Made by a program: the position numbers and the translations under genes. 64,000 nt of DNA from NCBI RefSeq assembly GCF_039536245.1, contig NZ_BAAAYN010000023.1, positions 130,875 to 194,874 on the forward strand, given 5' to 3'. The stretch comes from Cryptosporangium minutisporangium. Its GTDB lineage: Bacteria > Actinomycetota > Actinomycetes > Mycobacteriales > Cryptosporangiaceae. Position 1 is the stretch's first letter. Each line of letters opens with the position of its first letter. The notes under the pieces were generated by a model that was not told where the DNA came from, made no database searches, and was given only the letters and a program-made list of their open reading frames with translations. This document shows positions 26,901 through 35,264 of this stretch, piece after piece.

Positions 26901-27488
26901 CAGCAGCCCGGCCGGATCGCGCACCAGGTCGGGGAGCCGGTCCAATCGCAGCCTCGGCCGCGCGACCGGATAGCGCCGGACGAGCCCGGAGGCGTCGTCG
27001 ACGAGGACTTCGGTGCGCTCGTCGAGTGGCACGTCATCCGGCGTCACGGCCAGGGTGAGCAGCCGCGCCACCTGCAAGGCGGTCGGCCGGTACCGGGCGA
27101 GGTAGACGAAGACGACGAGTTCGCCGAGCTCGGCGCCGAGGTGCCCGAGCGCGGCGGCGACCTCGCCGGCCCCGAGGGCACTCACCTGGTCGGCGAGCTC
27201 GGCGAGGCGCTGGAGCCCGGATGCCGCCTCACCCAGGTCGCCGAGCGTAGCCACGACGTCGGACAGGCCGGTCGGTTCGCCGCGCGTGGTCAGCGCCCGG
27301 AGCGCCCCGCCGATCTGCCCGAGTCCGGTGAGCAGCTCCGGGATCGGGTAACCGTCGACCGCATCGAGATCCCAGCCGAGGCTGATCAGCAGCAGCCGTC
27401 GTGCCTCCTCGCTCTCCACCGCGTCGTCGAGCGGTTGAACGAGACGCTCGAGTTCGCGCAGCAGCGCCCCGAGTGCATCGGCGGTCAC
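23964..27488 (-). CDS. DUF6603-type giant beta-rich protein (1174 aa)
   Basis: The start is GTG 27488 (a GTGA overlap with the stop of the metallophosphatase gene). The first roughly 230 residues are helical and Leu/Asp/Glu-rich (LGALLRELERLVQPLDDAV). From about 250 onwards the protein is a long run of alternating hydrophobic beta-strand segments, such as LGFGFTLSGVGGFLGVNRR, FLLGPMVKLNWGSPPLITAV and FVGVGPFSIEANFGFD, the pattern I recall for DUF6603 proteins. No signal peptide precedes it and no catalytic motif is evident. The amphipathic repeat character would fit an elongated beta-rich rod, groove or shell protein; this is inference. The DUF assignment rests on memory of motifs, not a search. 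Confidence 0.78.
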   Translation of the reverse strand: MTADALGALLRELERLVQPLDDAVESEEARRLLLISLGWDLDAVDGYPIPELLTGLGQIGGALRALTTRGEPTGLSDVVATLGDLGEAASGLQRLAELADQVSALGAGEVAAALGHLGAELGELVVFVYLARYRPTALQVARLLTLAVTPDDVPLDERTEVLVDDASGLVRRYPVARPRLRLDRLPDLVRDPAGLLKAEYPLHDMADDAAARELAAHLFGRLGPLLAGLGVDVTVGAPLDPGDGATPAAASLVARSLILRFPADAPADASALELTLALVPASDGGPAVTAALAGTVAFTWEGGAWRVGISVTGTVTGFGVGPNGVTLPDGVEDADVRATVTAERVGVDPNAPALRIGGAEGTRLELGRIGLRADVGLTSEHQEYGLALEIGTAAMVIAAGDGDGFLQKILPAEGIRAPFDLALGWSNTRGLHFRAGTPSGGGGAPGLSTTIDVPLDLGFLKIPSVYLAVEPTDGEVAATVALNVEAKLGPFSASAERLGLRLVLTFPEDGGNLGPVDLAVEFQPPIGVGLAIDSSVVTGGGYLFIDRVNRQYAGALELQFAGIALKAVGLLATRMPDGSDGFSLFVLISAEFTPIQLGFGFTLSGVGGFLGVNRRIAIDAIRDGLRTGGLDSVLFPQNLAANARRVVSDLGRFFPIAPGQFLLGPMVKLNWGSPPLITAVLGVMVELPNPVRVVLLGRLTMALPKPESPVVDLKIDVLGTLDFAARELAIDAVLRDSRIAAFTVAGEMAIRVNFGARPELIIAVGGFNPRFAPPAGFPRLRRMTIALASGDNPRLRLETYLALTPNTAQMGARLDLFVGVGPFSIEANFGFDALLQFVPFAFLVDVHAGVALKWGGSPLFAIRLEGTLSGPAPTRIVGAATFDFFGSHTIQVDHTFGLPEPPVPPEVVDVGDRLRKALGDRTNWRGQLPPDGTTMVSLRAGDPDTDDPDTDEPLLLHPLGTIAVQQRVVPLELEITRYGSAQLAGEERFFAIGAVRVGSESPKLATVREPVALGQYQDLSDPLTAPSFQQLPVGKRVEPARYGLPPTGSGALTIDLGYEDRVYDRASPDSDDLVVASRSTRDLTDERATGLAAGGAAGRTELRRLGGRPLDVSLQESAWVVAVTGERVPATPFTAEFDSGVGYGQAAGLLRRLRIEQPGLARGLRLTPAHEVTP

Positions 27489-29851
27489 GGTGCACCCGCC
27501 GCCGTCGGCCGGGGATAGTTCGCATCGCTGAACGACAGCGAGACCGTGAAGACGCGAAGAGGTTCGATCGGTACCGTGGATTCGCCCTTCCTGCGCCACC
27601 AGAGTGTGTGGACGACTGCCTTGTCCTCGCCGGACCCCCAGGTCAGGCGGACCTCTCCGAAGTTGTTGACGCCGACGGCGCGTCGGCCGAGGAACTTCCC
27701 GATGGCCCGACGGAACTGTTCCGGGTCGGGGTTCCCGGGAACTCCCACGGGAAGAATGGCGGCCCAGTCCAGCGCGGTCGGCAGGTCTCCCGCCGCGACG
27801 AGGTAGTCACGACGGTGGGCCCAGTCGGGCGGCGGGGTGACGTCGATCAGCGGTGGCGTCGTCTCGAGCTCCAGCACCGGCGGCTCGCCCGCGAGTAGCC
27901 ACGGCTGCCAGCGAGTCTTCACCCAGGCGGCGGGGAGAACGCTCGGCAGTCCTGTCCGGACCTGCGGTCGCGCGCGCCAGCCGAGCGTCCGCTTGCTCCC
28001 GGACTCGGGCAGGCCCCCGTACCCGGCTGCGTGGACGACGTACGTCTTGATCTCTTGGTTCTTGCACGCGCTCGCGGTGAGCTGGGCCGCGACGAGATCG
28101 CTCCCGGCCGGGGCCAGTTCGCGGAACGGTCGGTCGCCCCAGTACTGCAGGCGGGTGGTGAACCCGTAGTGCACGTCGCCGCTGAGGAGGACGACGCGCG
28201 CTTTGCGACGCCCGTCGGCACCGGGCCTGCCGCGGGCCGCGAGCCGGGTGATCAGAGCCTCGAACGTGCCCCGGTGCAGCTCCCACGTCTCCCGGTCGCC
28301 GATGAACGCTCCGTAGGGTCCGGTGCCGACCTTCTCCTGGATCAGCTCCGGAAGCGGGTTCCCGACCACCGGCGCCGGAGCGACGACGAACGAGACCTCG
28401 ACCGTCTGCTCCCGCGGTGGGAACTGCAGCGCCATCCGTCCGTCCTCGATCAACGCGGGTGGGTCGGACATGCCTCCCGGGAAGGACCGCCAGGTCCGTG
28501 CGTCGAGCACGATGAGCTCGTAACGCGGCCCGGTGACCCCGCCCGCCTCGACGTCCGGCCCGGTGACGCGGAAGTTCCAGGTCGGCCAGTCGCTCGGGTG
28601 CCGTAACCGGTTGTTCTCGAGGGTCGACTCGAGGATCGGCGTACTGCCGGCCCAGTTGGGGGCGACGGCAAGCAGCCCGGCGCCCCAGCCGCTCTCGAAT
28701 GCTTCCGGGGTGTTGCCCCAGGCCTGGAACAGCGCGAAAGCCAGGAGCCCGTTCTGCACCACCTGCCTGCCCGCCGGTTTGGTCAGCACTCGCCGGGACC
28801 ACGCCTGGTTGAGGAACCAGTCGTCGCTGACGTCGTGATCGTCGAAGATCATGTACGTCGGGACGTTGGCGAGCCCGTGCCGCACGTCGGCCAGCGCCGC
28901 GCGGAAGCGCGTGACAGCAGCTAGTTCCTCCGCGTAGTACTTGCGTGGATCCTTGCCGTCGACGGTCGTCCCGGGCGGGTGCACGCGGTCGACGGCGGGC
29001 AGATCGCCGGCGGCCGGCCACAGGACGGGCGACCACGCGAAAAGGTACATCAGGGCGTACTCGGCGAACGTCAGCAGATGGCTCTTCGCGACCTTGAAAT
29101 CCGACGAGCTCCCGATACCGACGACCGCCGTCATGCCGGCTTGATCGGTGGCGTAGAGGCCGCGATGCCCCGGCTCCAGTTCCGGCGAGTCGGGTGCGAT
29201 ATCGGGTAGCGCCTCGCCCGGCAGCCCCAGCGCCGTTCGCGCGTCGCGAATCAGGTGGAGCAGCACGTCGGGCACGTCGTCGGCGTAGATCTGGTCGCCG
29301 GTGAGGAGCAGGTGGTGGGGGCGTGCGAACGGATCGGTGACGCTGTCGAGCAGCATGGTGTGCAGGGCGGTGAGCGCATCCGCCCCGCCGCCGTGCGACT
29401 TCCGGCAGGACCCGTGCACGATGCGCAGCTGTCCGAGCGAGGACGGCGGGAGCGCGAAACTCGGCAGGGTCTTCGAGAAGCCCGCGTACGCGACCGCGGC
29501 CATCGCGGTGACTCCACCGGTGGAGGACAGGACGTTCGGCGAGGCCAGCCGCTGGTTGTTCCCGAAGTCCAGGTCGTAGAGGTAGATCTTCCCCGGCTCG
29601 AGCACGGCCTGGCTCGACCGGGCGGTGACCGCGACGACGTGCAAGCGTTCGCCCAGCCGCACCGTGGCTCGCTCGCCCCGGAGAAGTGGTACGGCTCCGG
29701 CTCCGTCGGCGAACACTTCCACCGCGACCGAGCGGGCCTCCCGAAGGGCGACCCACACGGTGACGGTCCGCGCGTCGGTGCGGCGCAGGATCGGGCCGGC
29801 CAGGACCAGCGGGAGCTGACCGAGGCGGCTCTGCAGCGACGTGAACGCCAT
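27485..29851 (-). CDS. PhoD-like metallophosphatase, first gene of the giant cluster (788 aa)
   Basis: This is an alkaline-phosphatase-D-like calcineurin-fold metallohydrolase. Metal-ligand motifs are clear: GDQIYADD (about residue 195), IFDDHDVSDDW (about 330) and LSGDVHYGF (about 570). The start is ATG 29851 behind AGGGG; the frame runs 9 codons further without support. At 788 aa it is longer than secreted PhoD (about 520-580 aa) and has an extra C-terminal roughly 120 residues ending in a beta-rich tail (VGVNNFGEVRLTWGSG). Unlike typical PhoD it has no twin-arginine or Sec signal, so it is predicted to be cytoplasmic. Its stop is overlapped by the start of the DUF6603-type gene. It opens the operon, after a 153-bp gap from the citrate synthase gene. 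Confidence 0.85.
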   Translation of the reverse strand: MAFTSLQSRLGQLPLVLAGPILRRTDARTVTVWVALREARSVAVEVFADGAGAVPLLRGERATVRLGERLHVVAVTARSSQAVLEPGKIYLYDLDFGNNQRLASPNVLSSTGGVTAMAAVAYAGFSKTLPSFALPPSSLGQLRIVHGSCRKSHGGGADALTALHTMLLDSVTDPFARPHHLLLTGDQIYADDVPDVLLHLIRDARTALGLPGEALPDIAPDSPELEPGHRGLYATDQAGMTAVVGIGSSSDFKVAKSHLLTFAEYALMYLFAWSPVLWPAAGDLPAVDRVHPPGTTVDGKDPRKYYAEELAAVTRFRAALADVRHGLANVPTYMIFDDHDVSDDWFLNQAWSRRVLTKPAGRQVVQNGLLAFALFQAWGNTPEAFESGWGAGLLAVAPNWAGSTPILESTLENNRLRHPSDWPTWNFRVTGPDVEAGGVTGPRYELIVLDARTWRSFPGGMSDPPALIEDGRMALQFPPREQTVEVSFVVAPAPVVGNPLPELIQEKVGTGPYGAFIGDRETWELHRGTFEALITRLAARGRPGADGRRKARVVLLSGDVHYGFTTRLQYWGDRPFRELAPAGSDLVAAQLTASACKNQEIKTYVVHAAGYGGLPESGSKRTLGWRARPQVRTGLPSVLPAAWVKTRWQPWLLAGEPPVLELETTPPLIDVTPPPDWAHRRDYLVAAGDLPTALDWAAILPVGVPGNPDPEQFRRAIGKFLGRRAVGVNNFGEVRLTWGSGEDKAVVHTLWWRRKGESTVPIEPLRVFTVSLSFSDANYPRPTAAGAP

Positions 29852-29941
29852 GGCACCCCTGCCTGGGCGACGCGTCACCCGCGGGGAACACGCCCGATCG
29901 AGGGTCGAGTGGAGGCCGGCATTACTGGCTGTGCGGCTGTG

Positions 29942-29961
29942 CCCGGACGAATTCTTCCGGG
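29942..29961. promoter_or_regulatory. 20-bp dyad upstream of the giant cluster
   Basis: The arms CCCGGA and TCCGGG flank an 8-base centre that itself contains GAATTC, so 18 of 20 positions are symmetrical. It lies 91 bases upstream of the metallophosphatase start and 44 bases past the citrate synthase stop. The continuous symmetry favours a protein-binding operator for the five-gene cluster; a citrate synthase terminator is the alternative. Confidence 0.4.
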
Positions 29962-30004
29962 GTTCAGCGGCAGCTGTCCAGGCCCCGACCCGCGATTGGC
30001 ACGG

Positions 30005-31327
<1,323 letters not shown>

Positions 31328-31574
31328 CGGGTCGCTCTCCGGATCGATCGCTCCCGCGGGGTCACCGCGGCGATGGTCCTCTGGCTCGTTCGACGGTGCG
31401 GCCGGAGCCAGCTTTGGACTGCAGCTTGGCACCTCGCCCCGGAACGGACCACCGCGGGGCCGTGTTTGTGATTCTGGCCGCCGTCTCTGGACACACGCCG
31501 GAAACCCTGCGCACGCCGCGCGGCCTTCCTGTCCGTGTTGTCGCCGAGGCCGCGCCGCTGCCGTGAACGGCTCC

Positions 31575-31610
31575 TCGGCGGACCGCACCGGCTGCGGCGC
31601 GGTCCGCCGA
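31575..31610 (-). terminator. Terminator hairpin after the sulfonate operon
   Basis: A perfect 12-bp stem (31575-31586 with 31599-31610) closes a 12-base loop, 10 bases beyond the stop codon of the binding-protein gene. It would end the five-gene operon before the citrate synthase promoter region (31328-31574), in which no gene is seen. Confidence 0.75.
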
Positions 31611-31619
31611 TCACCGTCG

Positions 31620-32597
31620 TCAGGCGGAGTCTTTGACCCGCCATGCGTCGAGGTCGAAGTCCTTGCGGATGAACTTGTTCTCGGCGAGGAACTGCTTGGT
31701 GCCGGTGAGCAGGGCCAGGCCCTCCTCGGAGAAGGGTTCCTCCACCCACTGCTCGGGCTTCAGCGACTCCTCGAGGATCTTCTTCGGGAAGCCCTGGATG
31801 CTCACCGAGTAGTCGACGAAACCGGCCCAGTCCGCCTTGGCTGCCTTGACCGCCTCGCGGTGGGCGCTCTGCCACGCGTCGACGATGCCCGGCTTGGCCT
31901 CGAGGAAGTTCTCGGTGACGACAGCCGAGCTGGTGCCCAGGTACTTCGGGTGGGTCTGCGACGCGAGGTCGATCGACGGGTAGCCCTTCGCCTTGAGCGC
32001 GACGTAGTTCGCGATCGGCACCGCGGCCGCGTCCACGTCACCGCGCTCCAGCGCCGCCTCCACGTCGGTGCTGTAGATGTGCACGACCTCGGCCGGCTTC
32101 ACGTTCGCGTCGGCGAGCGCACCCAGCAGGTACCGGTGGATGTAGGAGCCGGTCTGCACGGCCACCTTCTTACCGGCCAGGTCGGCGACGGAGGCCGGGC
32201 CGCCGGACTTCTTGGCGAGGATGCCCGCGTCCAGCTTGATCTGGGACTGTGCGATCAGCCGGGTCGGCTGCCCCGCCCCCTTCGCGACCAGCGCCGGGGT
32301 GTCGCCGTAGAGGGCGAGGTCCAGTTCGTCGGCGGCGAGGGCCTGGTTCAGGTCCGGGCCGTTCTGGAACGTGACGACCTTGATGTCGGTGACCCCGAGC
32401 GACTCCAGGGCGGGAACGAGCTTGCCCTGCTCGTGCCAGTACCCGATCGGGCCGCTGATCGCGTTGGAGTTGCCGATCGAGCCCACGCGCAGCACGAACT
32501 TGTCGCCGGGCGCTGCGGCCTGGGACGCTCCGCCGCACGCACCGGTGGCCAGCAGCGCGGCGGCGGCCACAGCGGCGGCGAGTAACTTTCGGAACAT
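31620..32597 (-). CDS. Sulfonate/nitrate-type ABC transporter substrate-binding lipoprotein
   Basis: This 325-aa SsuA/TauA-like binding protein starts at ATG 32597, after AGGAGAG; an ATG at 32612 overlapping the ferredoxin stop (ATGA) is the alternative. The N-terminus MFRKLLAAAVAAAALLATGA is a signal sequence ending at Cys21, so it is probably lipid-anchored despite a weak lipobox. The mature part has LRVGSIGNSNAISGPIGYWH and LYGDTPALVAKGAG, then AVQTGSYIHRYLLGAL, all typical of sulfonate binders. It is the last gene of an operon with permease, ATPase, flavoprotein and ferredoxin, so it supplies the import substrate. Exact ligand (aliphatic or aryl sulfonate) is not readable. Confidence 0.88.
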   Translation of the reverse strand: MFRKLLAAAVAAAALLATGACGGASQAAAPGDKFVLRVGSIGNSNAISGPIGYWHEQGKLVPALESLGVTDIKVVTFQNGPDLNQALAADELDLALYGDTPALVAKGAGQPTRLIAQSQIKLDAGILAKKSGGPASVADLAGKKVAVQTGSYIHRYLLGALADANVKPAEVVHIYSTDVEAALERGDVDAAAVPIANYVALKAKGYPSIDLASQTHPKYLGTSSAVVTENFLEAKPGIVDAWQSAHREAVKAAKADWAGFVDYSVSIQGFPKKILEESLKPEQWVEEPFSEEGLALLTGTKQFLAENKFIRKDFDLDAWRVKDSA

Positions 32598-32608
32598 CGT
32601 CTCTCTCC

Positions 32609-32968
32609 TCATGACAACGCTGCGGGGGTGATCCGGGCTCGACCCAGTTCGGGGCCGACGGCCAGGCGGGCGCCGGGCTTGCGCCCGCGCCCCCAGCCGA
32701 TCTCCCGGCGGTAGCTGCCGAGCAGCCCCGCCTCGGCCAGATGCGCCTCGTCGCGCAGTGGGGAGTCCTCGGGCACCGGATGGGTCAGCGGCGCGACGAA
32801 CAGCGCATCGGCCGGGCAGTGCGCTTCGCACATGAAGCAGGTCTGGCAGTCGCCCTGCCTGGCGATCACCGGGATCCCGTCGGGCCCGCGGTCGAAGACG
32901 TTGGTGGGGCAGACGGCGACGCAGACGTCGCAGGTCACGCAGCGGCTCTCGGAGACCAGTTCGATCAT
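32609..32968 (-). CDS. Two-cluster 4Fe-4S ferredoxin, electron partner of the flavoprotein
   Basis: This 119-aa protein carries two complete 4Fe-4S motifs: Cys10/13/16/20 followed by Pro, and Cys41/44/47/51 followed by Pro. The C-terminal half is a basic extension (REIGWGRGRKPGARLAVG). The start ATG 32968 overlaps the flavoprotein stop by one base (TGATG), so the two are coupled. The pairing with a fumarate-reductase-like flavoprotein resembles the AprB/AprA and AsfB/AsfA arrangements. It probably hands electrons to or from the flavoprotein during sulfonate metabolism. Confidence 0.88.
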   Translation of the reverse strand: MIELVSESRCVTCDVCVAVCPTNVFDRGPDGIPVIARQGDCQTCFMCEAHCPADALFVAPLTHPVPEDSPLRDEAHLAEAGLLGSYRREIGWGRGRKPGARLAVGPELGRARITPAALS

Positions 32969-34557
32969 CAGGCGATCGCCAACTCGCGCCCGGTGACCGG
33001 CTCGGCTCGGGTCCACAGTGAGTCCAGCCCGCCGACCGCGAGCCGGTGGTACTGGTTCGGGTCCAATTCCGGGAACTCCTCCCGCCGGGCCATGCCACGG
33101 CTCTCGGTACGGGCCAGCGCGCTCGTGTACATCCACCGCGCGTGCGCCACCATCGCGGCCGCCTGCCGCAGTCCGGCCAGGTTCCCGCCGTCGGCGACGG
33201 CTCCGCCGCGCAGGCTCTCCCAGATCGCGTCCAGTTCGGCCAGCGCCGGCCGTAGCCGGGAGCCGTTGCGCAGGTAGTTCTTGTCGTACGGGTGCACCTC
33301 GCGGCGGATCACGTCGATCGCCTCGGCGCGGCCCACGCCCGTCGCCGAGGACGCCGGTCGAATGCCGGTCGCGCCGACGCCGGTGAGCTTGCGCCTGGTG
33401 GCGGCCGCGCCCAGTCCGGCGGCGAACGCCGCGGCACCCCGGCCGGCGAACGTGCCGGACGACATCGCCCACGCCGAGTTGTGGCTCCCTCCCCCGGTGA
33501 AGCCACCGCACACGAGTTCGCGGGTGGCGGCGTCACCGGCCGCGTACAAGCCGGGGACCGTGGTGGCGCAATCGTCGGCGACGATCCGGATGCCGCCGGT
33601 GCCGCGGACCGTGCCCTCGAGCAGCAGCGTGATCGGGAACTTCTCGGCGAACGGATCGATGCCCAGCCGGTCGAACGGAAGGAAGAAGTTCGGCTGGCCC
33701 AGCCGCATTTGCTGCTGCTGTGCCGCGGTGGCCTGATCGATCTGGCAGAGGACGGTTCCGGCGCGCAGCAGTTCCTTGGCGATCACGGACCGGCCACCCT
33801 GGCTGCCCGCACCCTCGAGCGGGGTGCCGTCGCCTCGGAAGAACGTCGCGAACCCGTAGTAGGCGGTCTTGGTCACCGACGTGAAAGCGGGCGCGATCGC
33901 GTACGCGGTGGAGAACTCCATTCCGGACATCTCCGCGCCCGCCTCGGCCGCGAACAGCGCCCCGTCCCCGGTGGCCACGTCACAGCCCAGCGCCTTGCTG
34001 AGGAACGCGCACCCGCCGGTGGCGAGCACCACCGCACCCGCACGCACCCGGTAGTCGCTGTTGTGCTGACGCCGGTGCCCGCGCACCCCGGCGACCGTGC
34101 CGGTGCCGTCGACCAGCAACTCGTTGACCGGGCTGTGATCGAGGACCGTCACCCCGGCACGCTTGATCCAGGAGCGCATCCGGCGCATGTACTCGGGGCC
34201 CTGAACGCCCCGCTTGTGCGGCACGCCGTCGATCACCGGGAACGGGTAGCGGGCCTCGGCTTCGAGGCGGTTCATGTTCTCGTACGTCTGGTCCAGCACC
34301 CGGCTCATCCAGCGCCGGTCCTGCAGGAACCCGCCCAGCGCCTCGCGGCTGGCCATCGCCTTCTCGCGCTGGGCCGGGTCGGGCTGCACGTACCAGACGC
34401 CGGTGCCGCCGGAGGCCGTCGGACCGCTGGTGCCGCAGTAACCCTTGTCCAGCAGGATCACGTCGGCGCCGGCTTCGGCGGCGGTCAGCGCGGCCCAGGT
34501 GCCGGCCGGTCCGCCGCCGACCACGACCACGTCGGCGGTGAGGTCAAGAGTGATCAT
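32968..34557 (-). CDS. FAD-dependent oxidoreductase, fumarate reductase/AprA-AsfA-like
   Basis: This 529-aa flavoprotein of the succinate dehydrogenase/fumarate reductase flavoprotein superfamily starts at ATG 34557. The N-terminal FAD fold is VVVGGGPAGTWAALTAAEAG (about 10-30), followed by GTSGPTASGGTG. ATGGCAFLSKALG lies in the middle and the second FAD contact LYAAGDAATRELVCGG comes near 345. It overlaps the ATPase gene by 14 bases and the ferredoxin gene by 1 base. Membership in an operon with a sulfonate-type importer and ferredoxin resembles the asfA-asfB-asfC cluster for arylsulfonate desulfonation known from pseudomonads; an AprA-like role is the alternative. Functional assignment is inference. 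Confidence 0.85.
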   Translation of the reverse strand: MITLDLTADVVVVGGGPAGTWAALTAAEAGADVILLDKGYCGTSGPTASGGTGVWYVQPDPAQREKAMASREALGGFLQDRRWMSRVLDQTYENMNRLEAEARYPFPVIDGVPHKRGVQGPEYMRRMRSWIKRAGVTVLDHSPVNELLVDGTGTVAGVRGHRRQHNSDYRVRAGAVVLATGGCAFLSKALGCDVATGDGALFAAEAGAEMSGMEFSTAYAIAPAFTSVTKTAYYGFATFFRGDGTPLEGAGSQGGRSVIAKELLRAGTVLCQIDQATAAQQQQMRLGQPNFFLPFDRLGIDPFAEKFPITLLLEGTVRGTGGIRIVADDCATTVPGLYAAGDAATRELVCGGFTGGGSHNSAWAMSSGTFAGRGAAAFAAGLGAAATRRKLTGVGATGIRPASSATGVGRAEAIDVIRREVHPYDKNYLRNGSRLRPALAELDAIWESLRGGAVADGGNLAGLRQAAAMVAHARWMYTSALARTESRGMARREEFPELDPNQYHRLAVGGLDSLWTRAEPVTGRELAIA

Positions 34558-35263
34558 CGGAATCCTCCGATTCGGTGTTCACGCCCAGCCCGCTGAGCAG
34601 CGCGCGGCGCAGTGCGAGTAGTCGGGGGTTGTCGATGACGCGGGGCCGTGGCACGTCGACCACGAACTCCTCGGCGATTCGGCCGTCCCGCAGGAGCAGC
34701 GCGCGGTCGGCGAGCAGCAGTGCCTCCTCCACGTCGTGGGTCACCAGCAGCACCGCGGGCCGGTGCTCGGCCCAGAGCCGTGCCACCAAGCCCTGCGCCT
34801 TGAGCCGGGTGAGCGCGTCGAGTGCGCCGAACGGCTCGTCGAGGAGCAGCAGCTCAGGGGTGCGGACGAGCGCGCGGGCCAGCGCGACCCGCTGCGATTC
34901 ACCGCCGGAGAGCGTCCGCGGCCACGCGTCGGCGCGGGCCGCCAGCCCCACCTCGGTCAGCGCGGCGAGCGCCCGGTTCCGCAGGTCGGGGCCGTCCAGG
35001 CCGAGCGTGACGTTGCGCCACACCCGGCTCCACGGCATGAGCCGGTGTTCCTGGAACACGACCGCCCGCCGCTGGGGCACGTCGAAGCTGCCGGTAGCGC
35101 CCCGATCCAGTCCGGCGAGTGCGCGCAGCAGCGTGCTCTTGCCGGAGCCGCTCGCTCCGAGCAGCGCGACGAACTCGCCGGGCGCGATCGTCAGGTCGAC
35201 CCCTTCGAGCACGAGGCGCCCGTCGAACTCGCGCCGCGCGTCCTCCACTACGACCGCGGTCAT
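34544..35263 (-). CDS. Sulfonate/nitrate-type ABC transporter ATP-binding protein
   Basis: This 239-aa ABC ATPase has Walker A GASGSGKST (36-44), signature LSGGE (118-122) and Walker B LLLLDEP (138-144), with a conserved H-loop in LLVTHDVEEALLLADRALLL. This places it in the SsuB/TauB/NrtD group. It starts at ATG 35263, one base after the permease stop, and overlaps the following flavoprotein by 14 bases, so it is tightly co-expressed with both. It energises import of the organosulfur substrate at the cytoplasmic face. Confidence 0.92.
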   Translation of the reverse strand: MTAVVVEDARREFDGRLVLEGVDLTIAPGEFVALLGASGSGKSTLLRALAGLDRGATGSFDVPQRRAVVFQEHRLMPWSRVWRNVTLGLDGPDLRNRALAALTEVGLAARADAWPRTLSGGESQRVALARALVRTPELLLLDEPFGALDALTRLKAQGLVARLWAEHRPAVLLVTHDVEEALLLADRALLLRDGRIAEEFVVDVPRPRVIDNPRLLALRRALLSGLGVNTESEDSDDHS

Positions 35264-35264
35264 C

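Noticed and set aside
24807-27518. Long rightward frame (about 900 codons) opposite the DUF6603-type gene
   Set aside because: Low-complexity Arg/Gln/Gly/Asp-rich translation without any family pattern; the leftward frame has beta-strand periodicity and coupled start and stop codons.
14215-29851. Giant cluster considered as a phage tail or contractile injection system
   Set aside because: No sheath, tube, baseplate, spike or AAA-ATPase motif was recognised; remains untested rather than excluded by search.
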